DNA of 64,000 nucleotides from assembly GCF_014168535.1 (NCBI RefSeq), contig NZ_CP060007.1, positions 1,550,001 to 1,614,000 of the forward strand, written 5' to 3'. The position numbers and the translations under genes were made by a program. Under the pieces are notes generated by a model. The model did not search any database and was not told the origin of the DNA. It was given only the letters and a program-made list of their open reading frames with translations. The stretch is from Lacibacter sediminis (GTDB taxonomy: Bacteria; Bacteroidota; Bacteroidia; Chitinophagales; Chitinophagaceae). Each line of letters starts with the position of its first letter. The stretch's first letter is position 1. Of this stretch, positions 32,401-41,720 are shown one piece after another.

Positions 32401-33239
32401 CACATTATAAAGGGCCTTCGTTTTCATTCAACTATGCAGGCCTTGGCAATAACAGTAAGCGGCCAATTGATGATCCCAGCTACTACCGTGTGAGGCAAAG
32501 CGAACTTTTTGTATATCCCGCTATTAAAAAAAGAATTGGTGTAAAAAGTTTTATTGCTTTGGGGCCATTTTTTTCAACATCGAAAATTCAGCAAACGGAA
32601 GGGCGTTATATCACCAGCGGGACTACAGATTTGCCGGTTGATATTTTTGACAATAAATATTATGGGGGCGGTAAGTTTTTATTCAATTTCAGCAGTGTTG
32701 ATAATAGTATCAACCCTCATTTGGGTATAAAATTTTACAGCAGCTTTATTTACACCAACAATCTTCGTAATAAAAAAGAATTCAGCACCTGTCTGACAAG
32801 TTTTACTTTTTATAAGCTGATTGAAAAGAAAGAAAATATTGTAGTTGCGTCACAGATTGGTTTAGGTATAAATATTGGCGATGGTTTTGAGTTCTTTCAA
32901 ATGCCTACTATAGGCGGTAATCAAGGGCTAAGAGGTTTTCGTACGGAACGGTTTTATGGGAAAAGCAGCTATTGGCACAGCACTGATTTACGTATTCGAT
33001 TTGGAAGCAATTACAATAAAACGCTGCCTTTTACGATCGGCATGTTTGGTAGTTTCGATTATGGCCGGGTGTGGTTAAATGATGAATTAGCTGAATCGAA
33101 TAGGTGGCACTACAACTATGGCGGTGGCTTTTGGCTGGCACCTGTAGATTTGCTGATATTCTCACTGGGTGCATTTGTACCCGGCGGCAATACGAACGAA
33201 AAGCGATTGATCATACTGCGGATGGGTTTTGGATTTTAG
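29448..33239 (+). CDS. Metallophosphoesterase / kinase-like / Omp85-barrel fusion lipoprotein
   Basis: A 1263-aa protein with three parts. The leader ends in LLLCSC (lipobox Cys19). Residues 45-390 are a calcineurin-like phosphoesterase: IGDAGN (Asp53), LGDNIY (Asp87), PGNHDW (Asn130, His131), MHHP (His239) and GHEH (His320, His322). Residues 440-760 resemble a FAM20/CotH-like kinase fold. A Gly-rich strand TKLGGGNQTN (468-477) is followed by EYVLRAMDK, then LDFLVGDWDRH (621-631) and PRDRDQAF (653-660), matching catalytic-loop and metal-loop patterns of that group. Residues 900-1263 are an Omp85/BamA-type barrel with GGNQGLRGFRTERF and a C-terminal Phe. The barrel and phosphoesterase calls are firm; the middle is inference. 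Confidence 0.8.
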   Translation: MKNSFFFLLFLPALLLCSCASLKPQYSSDAKGWNSDSAVTDKPIIHTMYLIGDAGNSSPDEPAPVLSYLRKQLENEGANSSVVFLGDNIYEYGMPPVTDSSKMVLSKYRINLQLETLDHFKGQPVFIPGNHDWRGWGLKGLKRQENYIEKYLNTRRGKTNKDEWENYFIPDDGCSGVSVVELDGDVVLLVIDSEWWLREWDNEPGMNDGCEVKNRAAFRFSFENMLRKYRNKNVVVAMHHPIYTYGAHGGHFTARQHLFPLTDLNKKLVIPLPVIGTLSVLYRSTIGSTQDVANNKYKELKAAVLQSAKKNGHFIFASGHEHSLQFIESDGQSFVVSGSGSKSGPVLLGKGSQFASGGRGFSTITFYEGGEVQVRFWEVNNDGTNASLVFQKKLKENPVHTEAIPDSAVVKYKMLEDTVYKKIIQKKVENVKGFHKLMLGVHHRELYQPTYPFPVFDLNTFSGGVVPTKLGGGNQTNSLRLRDATGKEYVLRAMDKDVSRFLPYPFNKITAAKFLVEDNFFSTHPFAPLAIPGLADAINVYHTNPKLYYVPVQPALGTYNSVFGNAISLVEERPAGKNWKSDGQSFGHPEKIINTSELLEKLLDNNKHKVDARWFLRTRMLDFLVGDWDRHDDQWTWAVFDQNDGTKLYRPIPRDRDQAFSKYDGLVVRLARFTVPFMRQLQVYDAHIYNYKWNTWSARLVDRSFLTELDWSQWEEQVNYIQKHLTDSVITAAFNMWPDKVKELSADHLIASIKTRRNDLMTIAKAHYKFINKSVDVVGTEERERFVVERLDDLHTKVSSFEISKSGEIKHLNYQRVFKNNVTDVINIYGNGDDDEFIVTGNVKKSIKVRLIGGMGKDVFIDSSFGSGGGKKTWLYDDLTMNTVKGGNFTKDKRTSLYKFNIYDRRSFASEYNILSPLPLLGANPDDGLLIGAGFNAIRHGFKKEPYASQHRIGVSFAFATKAFKLNYTGDFISAFRKLDFYLDAHYKGPSFSFNYAGLGNNSKRPIDDPSYYRVRQSELFVYPAIKKRIGVKSFIALGPFFSTSKIQQTEGRYITSGTTDLPVDIFDNKYYGGGKFLFNFSSVDNSINPHLGIKFYSSFIYTNNLRNKKEFSTCLTSFTFYKLIEKKENIVVASQIGLGINIGDGFEFFQMPTIGGNQGLRGFRTERFYGKSSYWHSTDLRIRFGSNYNKTLPFTIGMFGSFDYGRVWLNDELAESNRWHYNYGGGFWLAPVDLLIFSLGAFVPGGNTNEKRLIILRMGFGF

Positions 33240-33715
33240 GTTGGGGTATGTCCGCATTGTTAAAGCGTTATAGTTGTGTAGTTAGTTACACTCTGAGATG
33301 TAATTACGTTTATTGTAACGTAGAATGGTATCCAAGAAGGAGCTGCTATAATTGATTGTAACTCCATTCAATAAAACAGCAGTAAAACCTTCTGTTATCG
33401 ACCAGGACAAACAAGGGATAGAAAAGTAACTTTCACTTCATTTAACTATTGTACCAGTAAAACGTTTAACAAATTGGCCATGAAGAGGAAAAAAAATCTA
33501 CAAGGCTCATAAGCTCCAATTCCATTGTGTAATAAGCTTTTAAAGGTGCCGATTTGACAAAACAGTGTTACTGTTTTTGAAGTCTTAAAATTGTATTGCT
33601 AAAATCGCAACACTGTTTTTTAGCATAAATACAGTAATTTCAAATTAGTCAGAAGATCATATTATCTCGAATAGCATTTATTCCAGTGCTATTCAGGATT
33701 ACAAGGAAATACACG
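33240..33715. other. Intergenic, 476 bases, with a long-loop inverted repeat
   Basis: No gene found. It contains a perfect 11-bp inverted repeat (33559-33569 and 33609-33619), listed separately. The right end carries AAGGA at 33703-33707, placed 8 bases before the ATG at 33716, an unusually good ribosome binding site for this phylum. Confidence 0.5.
33559..33620 (+). repeat. 11-bp inverted repeat with a 39-base loop
   Basis: Arms AAAACAGTGTT and AACACTGTTTT are perfect reverse complements, and the right arm runs into further T residues. It could be a terminator of the phosphoesterase transcript with an extended loop, or an operator or IR of a mobile remnant. It sits about 320 bases beyond the stop, so the terminator reading is not certain. 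Confidence 0.45.
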
Positions 33716-34171
33716 ATGATTCAACAAATTTTAAAGACGGAGGTCAATTATATTTGTTTCTTTCTTCGGGTGGTGGCCGGAGTTATCATTTTCCCTTATG
33801 GTATGCAAAAATTACTGGGTTGGTTTAATGATTTTGGTGGAGGTGTTGGGATAAAGGCATCGTTGGCTCAGCTTAAAAAGAAGAAAGTGCCTCTATTCCT
33901 GGCATGGATGGTTATACTCGGTCAATCTTTAGGAAGTATTGCATTGATTACCGGATTTGCAGGAAGAATAGCGGCCGTCGGAAATTTTATCATATTCACG
34001 GGAGCGCTTATTAACCATTTACCAGATGGATGGGTGCTGAACTGGACAGGTAGAAAGAGAGGGGAAGGAATTGAATATTTTGTGCTGTTGCTTTCAATGC
34101 TTTTAATCATTATCATTAATGGAAGCGGTGCAGTTTCAATAGATCTTTATCTGCAGAAAAGTTATAAATAA
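33716..34171 (+). CDS. DoxX family membrane protein
   Basis: A 151-aa protein from ATG 33716, chosen over an upstream in-frame GTG (33686) because of the AAGGA ribosome binding site 8 bases before it. It has four transmembrane helices. FFLRVVAGVIIFPYGMQKLLGWFNDFGGGVGI is the DoxX signature of an Arg in helix 1 followed by H/Y-G-x-x-K-L and a glycine-rich loop. FAGRIAAVGNFIIFTGALINHLPDGW is the second part. This is the YphA/DoxX-like branch and differs from the two DoxX genes in the amidohydrolase operons. It may couple to quinone or thiol redox chemistry. Monocistronic. Confidence 0.87.
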   Translation: MIQQILKTEVNYICFFLRVVAGVIIFPYGMQKLLGWFNDFGGGVGIKASLAQLKKKKVPLFLAWMVILGQSLGSIALITGFAGRIAAVGNFIIFTGALINHLPDGWVLNWTGRKRGEGIEYFVLLLSMLLIIIINGSGAVSIDLYLQKSYK

Positions 34172-34362
34172 ATTCGTCCACTTGATTTCTATACTATACT
34201 TCAGCTATTGGTTGAGTATAGCAAGGGCACTTTGCGTAACAAGCAGAGATCGACTCCAAAATAAAAGGACAACGGCTTTGCTACACTTCAAATTGCAAGG
34301 GGTGCGCATGGAAAATTAAGAGTACCTGACAGCAATGTATGCACTGATAAATTATAAACATT

Positions 34363-37300
34363 ATGCCTGATAGGGAACAGTTGCAAAATCGAATTCTCTT
34401 TTCATTAAGTAATGAAATTGCCCGCATAAGGGGTAAGGATGATATGTTGCATTTGATAAGAACTACATTAAAACAATATGTTGATTTTGACGATAGTTTC
34501 ATTATGAGGTATAATCAAACCTCAAAAACTTGTCGTTCTTATATATTTCATGTTGAAAATGGTCGCTCAGCAAACCCGGCTTTTGACAGCCAGCTTGATA
34601 TCGAATATCCCGTAGAAGACGATCGTATAACGGATAACGATATGCCTGAAGTACAAGATGTAGAGTTACTCTTGTCGGCTGGTCATAAACAGCTTTCATT
34701 TATACAGAGCACGGGTATCAAAGAGTTTGTAACTTTTAAATTGGTTGAAGGAAATTCGTTGATTGGTTTGTTTGTTTTATTGTCGGAGAAAAAAAACAGC
34801 CTTACGAAGGATAGTCTTGATTTACTTAGAAAAATATCCTATCCAATTTCAATTGCAACGGCAAACATTATTGCTAATGAGGAAATAACCAAACGAGAAG
34901 AAGAGAAAAACCTATTACTTTCTTTGAGCCACGAGATTGCTGCATTAAAAAACCGGCAGGATTTATTTCATGTGGTGAATGGGAAAATAAAAAAGTTGTT
35001 TTCGGTACAGGAGTTTGGATTTTCAAAAATTGACGAAGGTGGTGAAACCTTTAGTGCTTTGGTGATGGATATGGGAGAGGAAATCAGAAGTCATTCCGAC
35101 TATGATAAAACCATTGCTACCCATTTTAGTGTTGCAGATCCATTGTTTACAGAAGTTATAAATGCAGAAGATCCCGTGCTATATGAAGTAGATGAACTGG
35201 CTAAGCAGCCAGATCTGCCGGCCTATGTATATTTTTGGAAGAGCTTAGGGATACAAAAGGTTTTGATTGCAGCACTAAGGGTTGGCGGAGCTCCTGTTGG
35301 TACGGCCATTTTTATACTCAAAAAGGATGCTGTTATTAACACAAAAAATCTACTCTTGAAAGGCGTTTGTTCACAATTGGCGGTTGCGGTATCTAACATT
35401 TTGGCAAATGAAAAAATTCAGAAACGGGATGAGGAAAAAACGATACTCCTGTCATTAAGTAATGAGTTTGCTGCACTAAAAAACAGGGAAGATTTATCAA
35501 AAGTTGTCAATGCAAGAATAAAGGTACTGTTTTCATTAGAGGAATTTGGTATTGCACAAATTGATGAAAGTGGTGAAACCTATAGCGCTTTCACGTTGGA
35601 GTTTAATGAGAGGTCTAAACAAATCCAAGATTTTGCATCCGTCATATCAGCGAGGTACAGTGTTCATGATCCGATTTGTTCACAGATTTTGCAATCAGAA
35701 GAACCACTTTTGTTTGACGTTGAAGAAATTTTTAATCAGCCAGACATGCCTGCATATGTGGGTTTTTGGAAGAAGTCGGGATTCAGATTTTACTTAACCA
35801 TGCGGCTCCGGGTAGGCGGCAAAAATATCGGATATATTGTTTTTCACCTTCCCTATAAAGAAGCAGTAGACCCTAAAAGTATCTTGCTAAGAGGTATTTG
35901 TGCACAGTTGGCTGTTGCTGTTTCAAATATTCTGGCTAATGAAAAAATATTGGCACGAGAGGATGAAAAGGCAAGATTACTCGAGTTTAGTAATGCCATG
36001 GCTTCTGCAAGAGATAAACAAACGCTGGCGAAAATCTTAAAAACACAGTTGAAAGATTTGTTTGGAATAGAAGACTATGTTATACACGCCCTGAGTAAAG
36101 ATAAAAAGACCCATCGTCCTGTTTTGTTTGATCAGGAGGCTGACTTTGCACAACATCCCGATTTTCAAAAATTAATTTATATTGATACTGACGTTAATGA
36201 TGGCGTGTTTAATAAAATACTTGCAAGTGATGACATGGTTGCCTTTAATGTAGAAGAATGGTTTAATTCCCCCACACCGCCAGCTTATTCAGATGCTGCA
36301 AAAGCAATCGACTTGAAACGAATGGCGGGTATTCCCATTAAACTTGGTCGTGAAAATATTGCCGTTATGAATTTCCGAAAAGATGGGATCAGTCCCTTTA
36401 CTTTTCAACGGCCTTTGTTCAAAAGTATTTGCTCACAGTTAGCCATTTCAATATCCAATATCATGGCTAATGATGAAATCAATGGGCGAGAAGCTGAAAA
36501 GTCTTTACTGTTAGAGTTTAGCAATGCCATTGCATCTGTACGGGATAAGTATGTTTTTGCTAAAGTATTAAAGCAGCAACTAATGAAGCTGTTTTTGATA
36601 GAAGATTATGTTATTAATATTTTGAGCGAAGACGGTCAAGAAGTTATTCGATTTATGTATGACATTGAAAATGAAATTTTCCAAAAACAGGAGTTTCTTA
36701 AACTTTTAGATAATCCTATCAATGTTAATGATGGCGTATTCAATAAAATACTGGAATCAGATGTGCCGGTTACGTTTAAAGTAGAAGAATGGGCCACTTG
36801 GAAAAATCCACCGGTTTATCTTCAAGCAGCAATTGCCACCGGTTTGAGAAACCTTACAGGAATGCGACTCCAATTAGGTGAAAAAAATATTGCATTCATC
36901 AGTTTTAAACATGATGATTTTGGATTGCCTCCCTCACAACTTCCTTTTTTAAAAAGTATTTGTTCACAAATCACCATTGCCGTCTCCAATATTATCGCCA
37001 ATGAAAAAGTGAACGAGCAATTAGTCGAAATCAGGCAATACAAAGAACAACTTGAAGAGGAAAAGATATACCTGAAAGAAGAGATTGAAACGGCTCATAA
37101 CTATTCTGAAATCATTGGCGAAAGTCCCGGAATAAAAAAAGTATTCCGAATGGTAACACAGGTCGCAGCATCTGATAGCACCGTTCTACTATTGGGAGAG
37201 ACAGGTACAGGAAAGGAACTGATTGCACGGGCAATACACAATTCATCGCCAAGAAAAGATAAGTTAATGATTAAAATTAATTGTGCTGCATTGCCCGCTA

Positions 37301-38055
37301 ATTTAATTGAAAGTGAATTATTTGGGCATGAAAGAGGGAGTTTTACAGGCGCTTTTGAAAGACGGATCGGGAAATTTGAATTGGCTAATAACGGGACTTT
37401 ATTCCTGGATGAAATTGGAGAAATGCCGCTTGAGTTACAGGTAAAATTATTAAGGGCTCTCCAGGAAAAAGAAATCGAGCGCATAGGAGGAAAAACTACT
37501 ATAAAAACTGACGTACGTATCATTGCCGCCACTAATCGTGATCTTGAAAAATTAATGGAGGAGGGTAAATTCAGACTAGATCTGTATTACCGTTTAAATA
37601 TATTCCCTATTCAATTGCCACCGCTAAGAGAGAGGCGTGAAGATATTCCGCAACTTGCTTCACATTTTGTATTACGGTTTTGTAAAAAGGCAGGAAAAAA
37701 TATAACGAGCTTAAGTAACAAAGCTCTTGAACAACTACAACAGTATGATTGGCCTGGTAATATACGGGAGCTGGAACATTTAATTGAACGAAGCGTGCTA
37801 CTTGCAACAGGCGACTCAATTAAAGCATTAGACCTTCCAAACCCAAAAACAAGGATGGTAACTAAAGTGGAATCTGAAAGTTTTAAGATCCAGACAATTT
37901 TCGACAATGAAAAGGAATACATTTTGAAAATACTAAAATATACAGACGGCAGAATAACAGGAGAAGGTGGTGCCGCTCAACTACTAGGCATACCACCGAG
38001 TACTTTAAATTCCCGTATTAAAAAGTTGGGTATCCGTAAAGAACATCATGGATAG
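34363..38055 (+). CDS. Five-GAF sigma-54-dependent transcriptional activator
   Basis: A 1230-aa relative of the activator at 15158, with five GAF-like repeats of about 180 residues. The repeats open with [83 protein letters not shown] and [21 protein letters not shown]. Repeats 2 and 3 resemble each other most, as do 4 and 5, indicating stepwise internal duplication. A coiled coil ([21 protein letters not shown]) leads to the AAA+ domain with GETGTGKE and a GSFTGA contact loop, then a Fis-type helix-turn-helix. It has no receiver domain and must sense ligands directly. It is alone on its strand with no cognate kinase. Targets unknown. Confidence 0.92.
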   Translation: MPDREQLQNRILFSLSNEIARIRGKDDMLHLIRTTLKQYVDFDDSFIMRYNQTSKTCRSYIFHVENGRSANPAFDSQLDIEYPVEDDRITDNDMPEVQDVELLLSAGHKQLSFIQSTGIKEFVTFKLVEGNSLIGLFVLLSEKKNSLTKDSLDLLRKISYPISIATANIIANEEITKREEEKNLLLSLSHEIAALKNRQDLFHVVNGKIKKLFSVQEFGFSKIDEGGETFSALVMDMGEEIRSHSDYDKTIATHFSVADPLFTEVINAEDPVLYEVDELAKQPDLPAYVYFWKSLGIQKVLIAALRVGGAPVGTAIFILKKDAVINTKNLLLKGVCSQLAVAVSNILANEKIQKRDEEKTILLSLSNEFAALKNREDLSKVVNARIKVLFSLEEFGIAQIDESGETYSAFTLEFNERSKQIQDFASVISARYSVHDPICSQILQSEEPLLFDVEEIFNQPDMPAYVGFWKKSGFRFYLTMRLRVGGKNIGYIVFHLPYKEAVDPKSILLRGICAQLAVAVSNILANEKILAREDEKARLLEFSNAMASARDKQTLAKILKTQLKDLFGIEDYVIHALSKDKKTHRPVLFDQEADFAQHPDFQKLIYIDTDVNDGVFNKILASDDMVAFNVEEWFNSPTPPAYSDAAKAIDLKRMAGIPIKLGRENIAVMNFRKDGISPFTFQRPLFKSICSQLAISISNIMANDEINGREAEKSLLLEFSNAIASVRDKYVFAKVLKQQLMKLFLIEDYVINILSEDGQEVIRFMYDIENEIFQKQEFLKLLDNPINVNDGVFNKILESDVPVTFKVEEWATWKNPPVYLQAAIATGLRNLTGMRLQLGEKNIAFISFKHDDFGLPPSQLPFLKSICSQITIAVSNIIANEKVNEQLVEIRQYKEQLEEEKIYLKEEIETAHNYSEIIGESPGIKKVFRMVTQVAASDSTVLLLGETGTGKELIARAIHNSSPRKDKLMIKINCAALPANLIESELFGHERGSFTGAFERRIGKFELANNGTLFLDEIGEMPLELQVKLLRALQEKEIERIGGKTTIKTDVRIIAATNRDLEKLMEEGKFRLDLYYRLNIFPIQLPPLRERREDIPQLASHFVLRFCKKAGKNITSLSNKALEQLQQYDWPGNIRELEHLIERSVLLATGDSIKALDLPNPKTRMVTKVESESFKIQTIFDNEKEYILKILKYTDGRITGEGGAAQLLGIPPSTLNSRIKKLGIRKEHHG

Positions 38056-38329
38056 AAAAAGTTAAATGAAAATTATGCAATTATGTCTTAGTAGTTGTGG
38101 CGTTTGAAGCTTGTGAGCTTTAGCAGTGAGGACACTATTTTTTAATAAGATAATTTACAGCTTCAACTTTATGTCCAAAAGATTCAACCTCTTGTTGTTT
38201 GCAGTGGCGTGTCCTAATCTTCTCCGGTAAACATATTTCATATTCTGAATTCTGATGTAAAAAAAGAAGGATTTTTTAGGCAAATGATACTGATATTTTG
38301 AATACAATTTTGGGCAAAATATAATTATC

Positions 38330-39301
38330 ATGAAAAAGTCATTAGCTCAAGAATTGGTTTTAGTTACAGGGGGATCAGGTTTTGTTGGCACTCATATTAT
38401 AGCTAAGCTACTGCAACAGGGTTTTACAGTAAGGACTACTTTACGCTCAATAAACAAAAAGCAACAAGTCATAGATGCATTAAGAAGGGCAGATATTACT
38501 TCTGTGGAAAAACTTTCTTTTTTTGAAGCTGAACTGGAAAGAGATGATAACTGGAACGAAGCGGTGAAAAATTGCAGTTATGTATTACATGTAGCTTCTC
38601 CGTTTCTGCTTAAGGAGCCTAAAGACGAAAACGAACTAATTATACCTGCCCGTGATGGCGTATTGCGGGTATTGAGAGCATCCCGTAATGCAGGTGTTAA
38701 AAGGGTGGTGCTTACTTCTACCTTTGGTGCTATTGGCTATAGTATTGATCCTAAAAATCATGTTTTTACGGAGGCTGACTGGACCGACCCAAGTGCTCCG
38801 CTTGCGGCTTATATCAAATCAAAAACAATAGCTGAAAAAGCAGCCTGGGATTTTATAGCAGCGGAAGGTGGTTCTTTAGAACTTACCGTAATAAATCCTG
38901 TTGGAATTTTTGGACCGGCGTTGGGTAATGACTACTCTGTTTCCATTGAATTGATCAAAAATCTCATTGAGGGAAACATGAATAAAAGTTATACTGAATT
39001 TTCTTTTGGTGTTGTAGATGTACGGGATGTTGCTGAAATCCATATAAAAGCTATGAAGAATCCGGCAGCCAAAGGTGAGCGATTTCTCTTGGCAGCAGAT
39101 GGTGCAATGACGTTTTATGATGTTGCCGAGCTAATAAAGAAAGAACGAAAAGAACGATCACTAAAAATTGAAAATCTGAATTCAATTGATAAGGCTGATT
39201 ATATTCAACTTTCTAATTCAAAAGCAAAAGTATTGTTAGACTGGCAACCAATAAGCAAAGAAGAAGCTATTTTGGCAAGTGTTGATTCATTGTTTGCTTA
39301 A
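38330..39301 (+). CDS. Extended SDR, NAD(P)-dependent epimerase/reductase
   Basis: A 323-aa atypical or extended short-chain dehydrogenase of the dihydroflavonol-4-reductase/cinnamoyl-CoA-reductase-like branch. LVTGGSGFVGTHI (residues 11-23) binds NAD(P). Arg and Lys residues after the second strand (RTTLRSINKK) suggest NADPH preference. The catalytic triad is visible as LTSTFGAIGYS and YIKSKTIAEKA (Y-x-x-x-K). INPVGIFGP is the substrate-side motif. Probably reduces an aldehyde or ketone. It is convergent with AraC at 39489, and the two share a terminator. It belongs to a group of oxidoreductases in this arm (OYE, SDR, ALDH). Confidence 0.88.
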   Translation: MKKSLAQELVLVTGGSGFVGTHIIAKLLQQGFTVRTTLRSINKKQQVIDALRRADITSVEKLSFFEAELERDDNWNEAVKNCSYVLHVASPFLLKEPKDENELIIPARDGVLRVLRASRNAGVKRVVLTSTFGAIGYSIDPKNHVFTEADWTDPSAPLAAYIKSKTIAEKAAWDFIAAEGGSLELTVINPVGIFGPALGNDYSVSIELIKNLIEGNMNKSYTEFSFGVVDVRDVAEIHIKAMKNPAAKGERFLLAADGAMTFYDVAELIKKERKERSLKIENLNSIDKADYIQLSNSKAKVLLDWQPISKEEAILASVDSLFA

Positions 39302-39392
39302 TTACCGATTTAGTTAGATAAATATTCTGACATGCCGGAATATTTAATTGGTGTGTCTTTAAAATAATGTCTGCGTCCATAATAGCAAAATT

Positions 39393-39429
39393 GAAAAGGG
39401 TTTCAATTTCATTTATTGAAACCCTTTTC
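39393..39429. terminator. Bidirectional terminator
   Basis: A perfect 14-bp stem (GAAAAGGGTTTCAA / TTGAAACCCTTTTC) with a 9-base loop, between the SDR gene (plus) and the AraC gene (minus). The A-rich left flank and T-rich right end of the stem fit termination from both sides. Confidence 0.8.
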
Positions 39430-39488
39430 CAGTTCTATATCTTGCGAGATTCTATTGCCGTTTTTTGGCAACAAACTCTGAATCAGCG

Positions 39489-40364
39489 TTACATTAATAA
39501 TCTATGTTCAGACGGTGGATGCCCAAATTGAGATTTAAACAATCTTGAAAAATGTGCGTTACTCTCAAACCCCAATGTATAACAGATGTCTGTAATTTTC
39601 ATATTTGTGTTTAAAAGAAACTCGCTCGATTTTTTTAATCTTCGTTCCCGTATCCACTTTGAAGGTGGCATATTATACACCGAAACAAAATCTCTTCGGA
39701 AACTGGAGAGACTTCTCCCGGCTAATCGAGCCAGCTGATTTATTGAAAGTGGATTCATAAAATTATTTTCTACAACAACTGTAATATCAGGCCGCATCTC
39801 ATTTCTCAAGTTCAGGAAAAGGTCTAATAAACCACGGTCCGAATTTTTTAAACTATGTAGTAATTCTAAAAGTTTAAACTTAACCATTGTGTCGTCTACT
39901 TTTGTTTCATCTTCCAGGTATGCAGTCAATGATTTTGTAAATGTTGCAAAATTCGGTTGCATGGTGGTAACATATATATTCTCTTCAGATGTTTTGGAGC
40001 CATTTGTTAACTGTGTTATTGTAGAAAATTCCTTCACCAAGTCGTATCCCATTGAAAAGATGATAAACTCAGTCTGAAGCTGTTCTGTGTCACTATAGTT
40101 TGTTCGATATTCTATAAGTGTACTTTTCTTAAGAAATGCTATTTGATTTTTCTCTACAATAAACTCGGATTCACCGTAACTTAGATTTACAGTGCCATTC
40201 ATGGTTACTAAAAGCCTGTTGTCGTCGGAGTAAACAGCATCCTTGTAATAGTGTCTGCAATTAAAGTATTCTATTGCTGTTGAATTATTGAAGGTTAATG
40301 CTTTTCTCTTTATTGGTTGAAGGTCGGGAACTACGTTGTACGAGTCGTTAGTATTGTATGCCAT
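39489..40364 (-). CDS. AraC-family transcriptional regulator
   Basis: A 291-aa regulator of the ExsA/YbfI-like AraC branch. The N-terminal half is a cupin-like domain (NDNRLLVTMNGTVNLSYGESEFIVEKNQ). The C-terminal double helix-turn-helix includes INQLARLAGRSLSSFRRDF, IRERRLKKSSEFLLNTNMKITDICYTLGF and SNAHFSRLFKSQFGHPPSEHR. It has no signal peptide. It is transcribed away from the OYE gene region. Judging by the location, it may control the neighbouring oxidoreductase or esterase genes; no operator was identified. Confidence 0.92.
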   Translation of the reverse strand: MAYNTNDSYNVVPDLQPIKRKALTFNNSTAIEYFNCRHYYKDAVYSDDNRLLVTMNGTVNLSYGESEFIVEKNQIAFLKKSTLIEYRTNYSDTEQLQTEFIIFSMGYDLVKEFSTITQLTNGSKTSEENIYVTTMQPNFATFTKSLTAYLEDETKVDDTMVKFKLLELLHSLKNSDRGLLDLFLNLRNEMRPDITVVVENNFMNPLSINQLARLAGRSLSSFRRDFVSVYNMPPSKWIRERRLKKSSEFLLNTNMKITDICYTLGFESNAHFSRLFKSQFGHPPSEHRLLM

Positions 40365-40642
40365 GGTAACTAGTTACTTTTTTTGATTAAATGGTTTTAT
40401 CCAAGTTCACTGCAGTTAGTAATTCAAATGATTACAGCGAAATCAAACTTTCGTAGCCAATAATTTCAAAGGAGGTGCCAAAGATTAGTATATTGAAAGA
40501 CAATTGGTTGTGTTCAAATGTCATTTTAACTGCTAGCGATATTTCGCTAATTAGCAGGTCTTTAGTGTAATATCGAAACAAAACATGTCGTATTTGAGAG
40601 ATTTTTTGTTGAAAACCTATCAGTCATTTTTGCATGTAAAAA
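40365..40642. other. Intergenic, AraC upstream region
   Basis: AT-rich region upstream of the AraC gene and downstream of the Dps pseudogene. It should carry the AraC promoter. A short inverted element ATTTCGCTAATTAGC occurs near 40541 (GCTAATTAGC is a perfect palindrome). No gene seen. Confidence 0.4.
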
Positions 40643-40666
40643 AGGGATACCAGCAGAGGTACCCCT
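40636..40666 (-). terminator. Terminator downstream of the Dps pseudogene
   Basis: On the minus strand, AGGGGTACC and GGTATCCCT form a 9-bp stem (one G-U pair) with a 6-base loop, followed by a run of T residues. It is the classic shape of an intrinsic terminator and survives although the gene upstream is broken. Confidence 0.7.
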
Positions 40667-40695
40667 GAATTTATTTTGTAAAAAAAGATAAAGCA

Positions 40696-41170
40696 TCAAG
40701 ACTGGTTGCTGAAATGAGCTCTTAACAGCCAGGCCATTTTTCATCTTTCTCAATCAACTACATTACAAAATCACTACTGCCGGCATCATTGTATTTATCA
40801 GCAAAGATTAGAATAAGTCTGCGAAGATTATTAATGATTGTTTCGTGGCCGCCGAGTAAATATTTCAATTGATCGTTTTGCGAATTGGCATACGGCTGTT
40901 CAATTAAACTGGTAAGTCGCAGGAAATCTTCAAGCCCTGCTTCAGCATGGAAGCCGATAGTACGGATTCTTTCGGCTATATCATCTATTTTATAGATCGC
41001 ATTAATTTGTTAGTCATAAACTGACGCATTTCATAAAAGTTAGTAGCTTGAATATCCCAGTAATAGTTTCTTGTTTTTGTATGTAATATAAATTCATCTG
41101 CCAACAACTTATCAAGTTCGATACTGACTAATTGCAATTGGGTTTCCCGGATACTAAGATTAGGTTTCAT
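40696..41170 (-). pseudogene. Broken Dps gene
   Basis: From ATG 41170 the frame MKPNLSIRETQLQLVSIELDKLLADE... is clearly Dps for about 50 residues. A frameshift near 41000-41010 moves the homology into another frame (IDDIAERIRTIGFHAEAG). An in-frame TAG at 40758-40760 and a one-base loss in the A-run before the MAW motif then break it again; the end reads MAWLLRAHF in a third frame. Two ferroxidase histidines are also lost (NYYWD for NYHWN, EMRQF for EMHLF). It is a third Dps locus, inactive, transcribed toward AraC, with its terminator still present. Confidence 0.85.
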
Positions 41171-41720
41171 GCCATTTGTTTATGTTATTCTGTACTTAGG
41201 TATTTTAATTGATCATGCAGATTGGGATTAATTAAAAGGTAGCATCATCTGAATTGAGCGGCTTTCCCAAGTCGTCTTTTTATTTTGATTGTAAGAGTCG
41301 CAACGTATTATCAGGTAAGTATACATGGAACAGGATGATTCAGTATTTATAAATTAGCCTTCACTGAAATGAATTTGAGTCAAATAATCAATAAAGTTGA
41401 ATTCAAACCGTAACTAACTTTTTATAAAATGGTCCAATTTTACATCGCTTATTGATGTTTTTTTTCGAAGTGTGGTAAAGTTGCGTGCCTTCATTTTCGC
41501 TCGTCCCCAGTTGTGTTGCCGTTGGATATTGAAGGTATAAGTTAGTAGAACATATCAGTATACGATTAGTGTGCAAGCTGAATGTCTTTTTCTCTCCGCA
41601 ATTACACAGATAAATTAAACAATCATACTGCCATAAAGAAATTTTCGGCAAGCCTGTGAACTGCTGATTATAGCTCGTTTTGATAAACATAAATCGAAGC
41701 AATCAAATAATTTAAAAAAT
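41171..41720. other. Intergenic, 550 bases, contains bipartite element copy 1
   Basis: Divergent region between the Dps pseudogene and the OYE gene. It holds the bipartite repeat at 41388-41447. A 99-codon minus-strand frame at 41403-41702 has no family resemblance and overlaps this element, so it is not called. Confidence 0.45.
41388..41447 (+). promoter_or_regulatory. Bipartite upstream element, copy 1
   Basis: TCAATAAAGTTGAATT at 41388-41403, one further base, then 31 bases, then AATTTTACATCG at 41436-41447. The same two boxes with exactly the same spacing occur at 42852 and 47193. It lies 273 bases before the OYE gene. The second box is the least conserved of the three copies. Confidence 0.5.

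Noticed and set aside
41403..41702. A 99-codon minus-strand gene upstream of the OYE gene
   Set aside because: It overlaps the bipartite element, has unusual composition and resembles nothing known to me.
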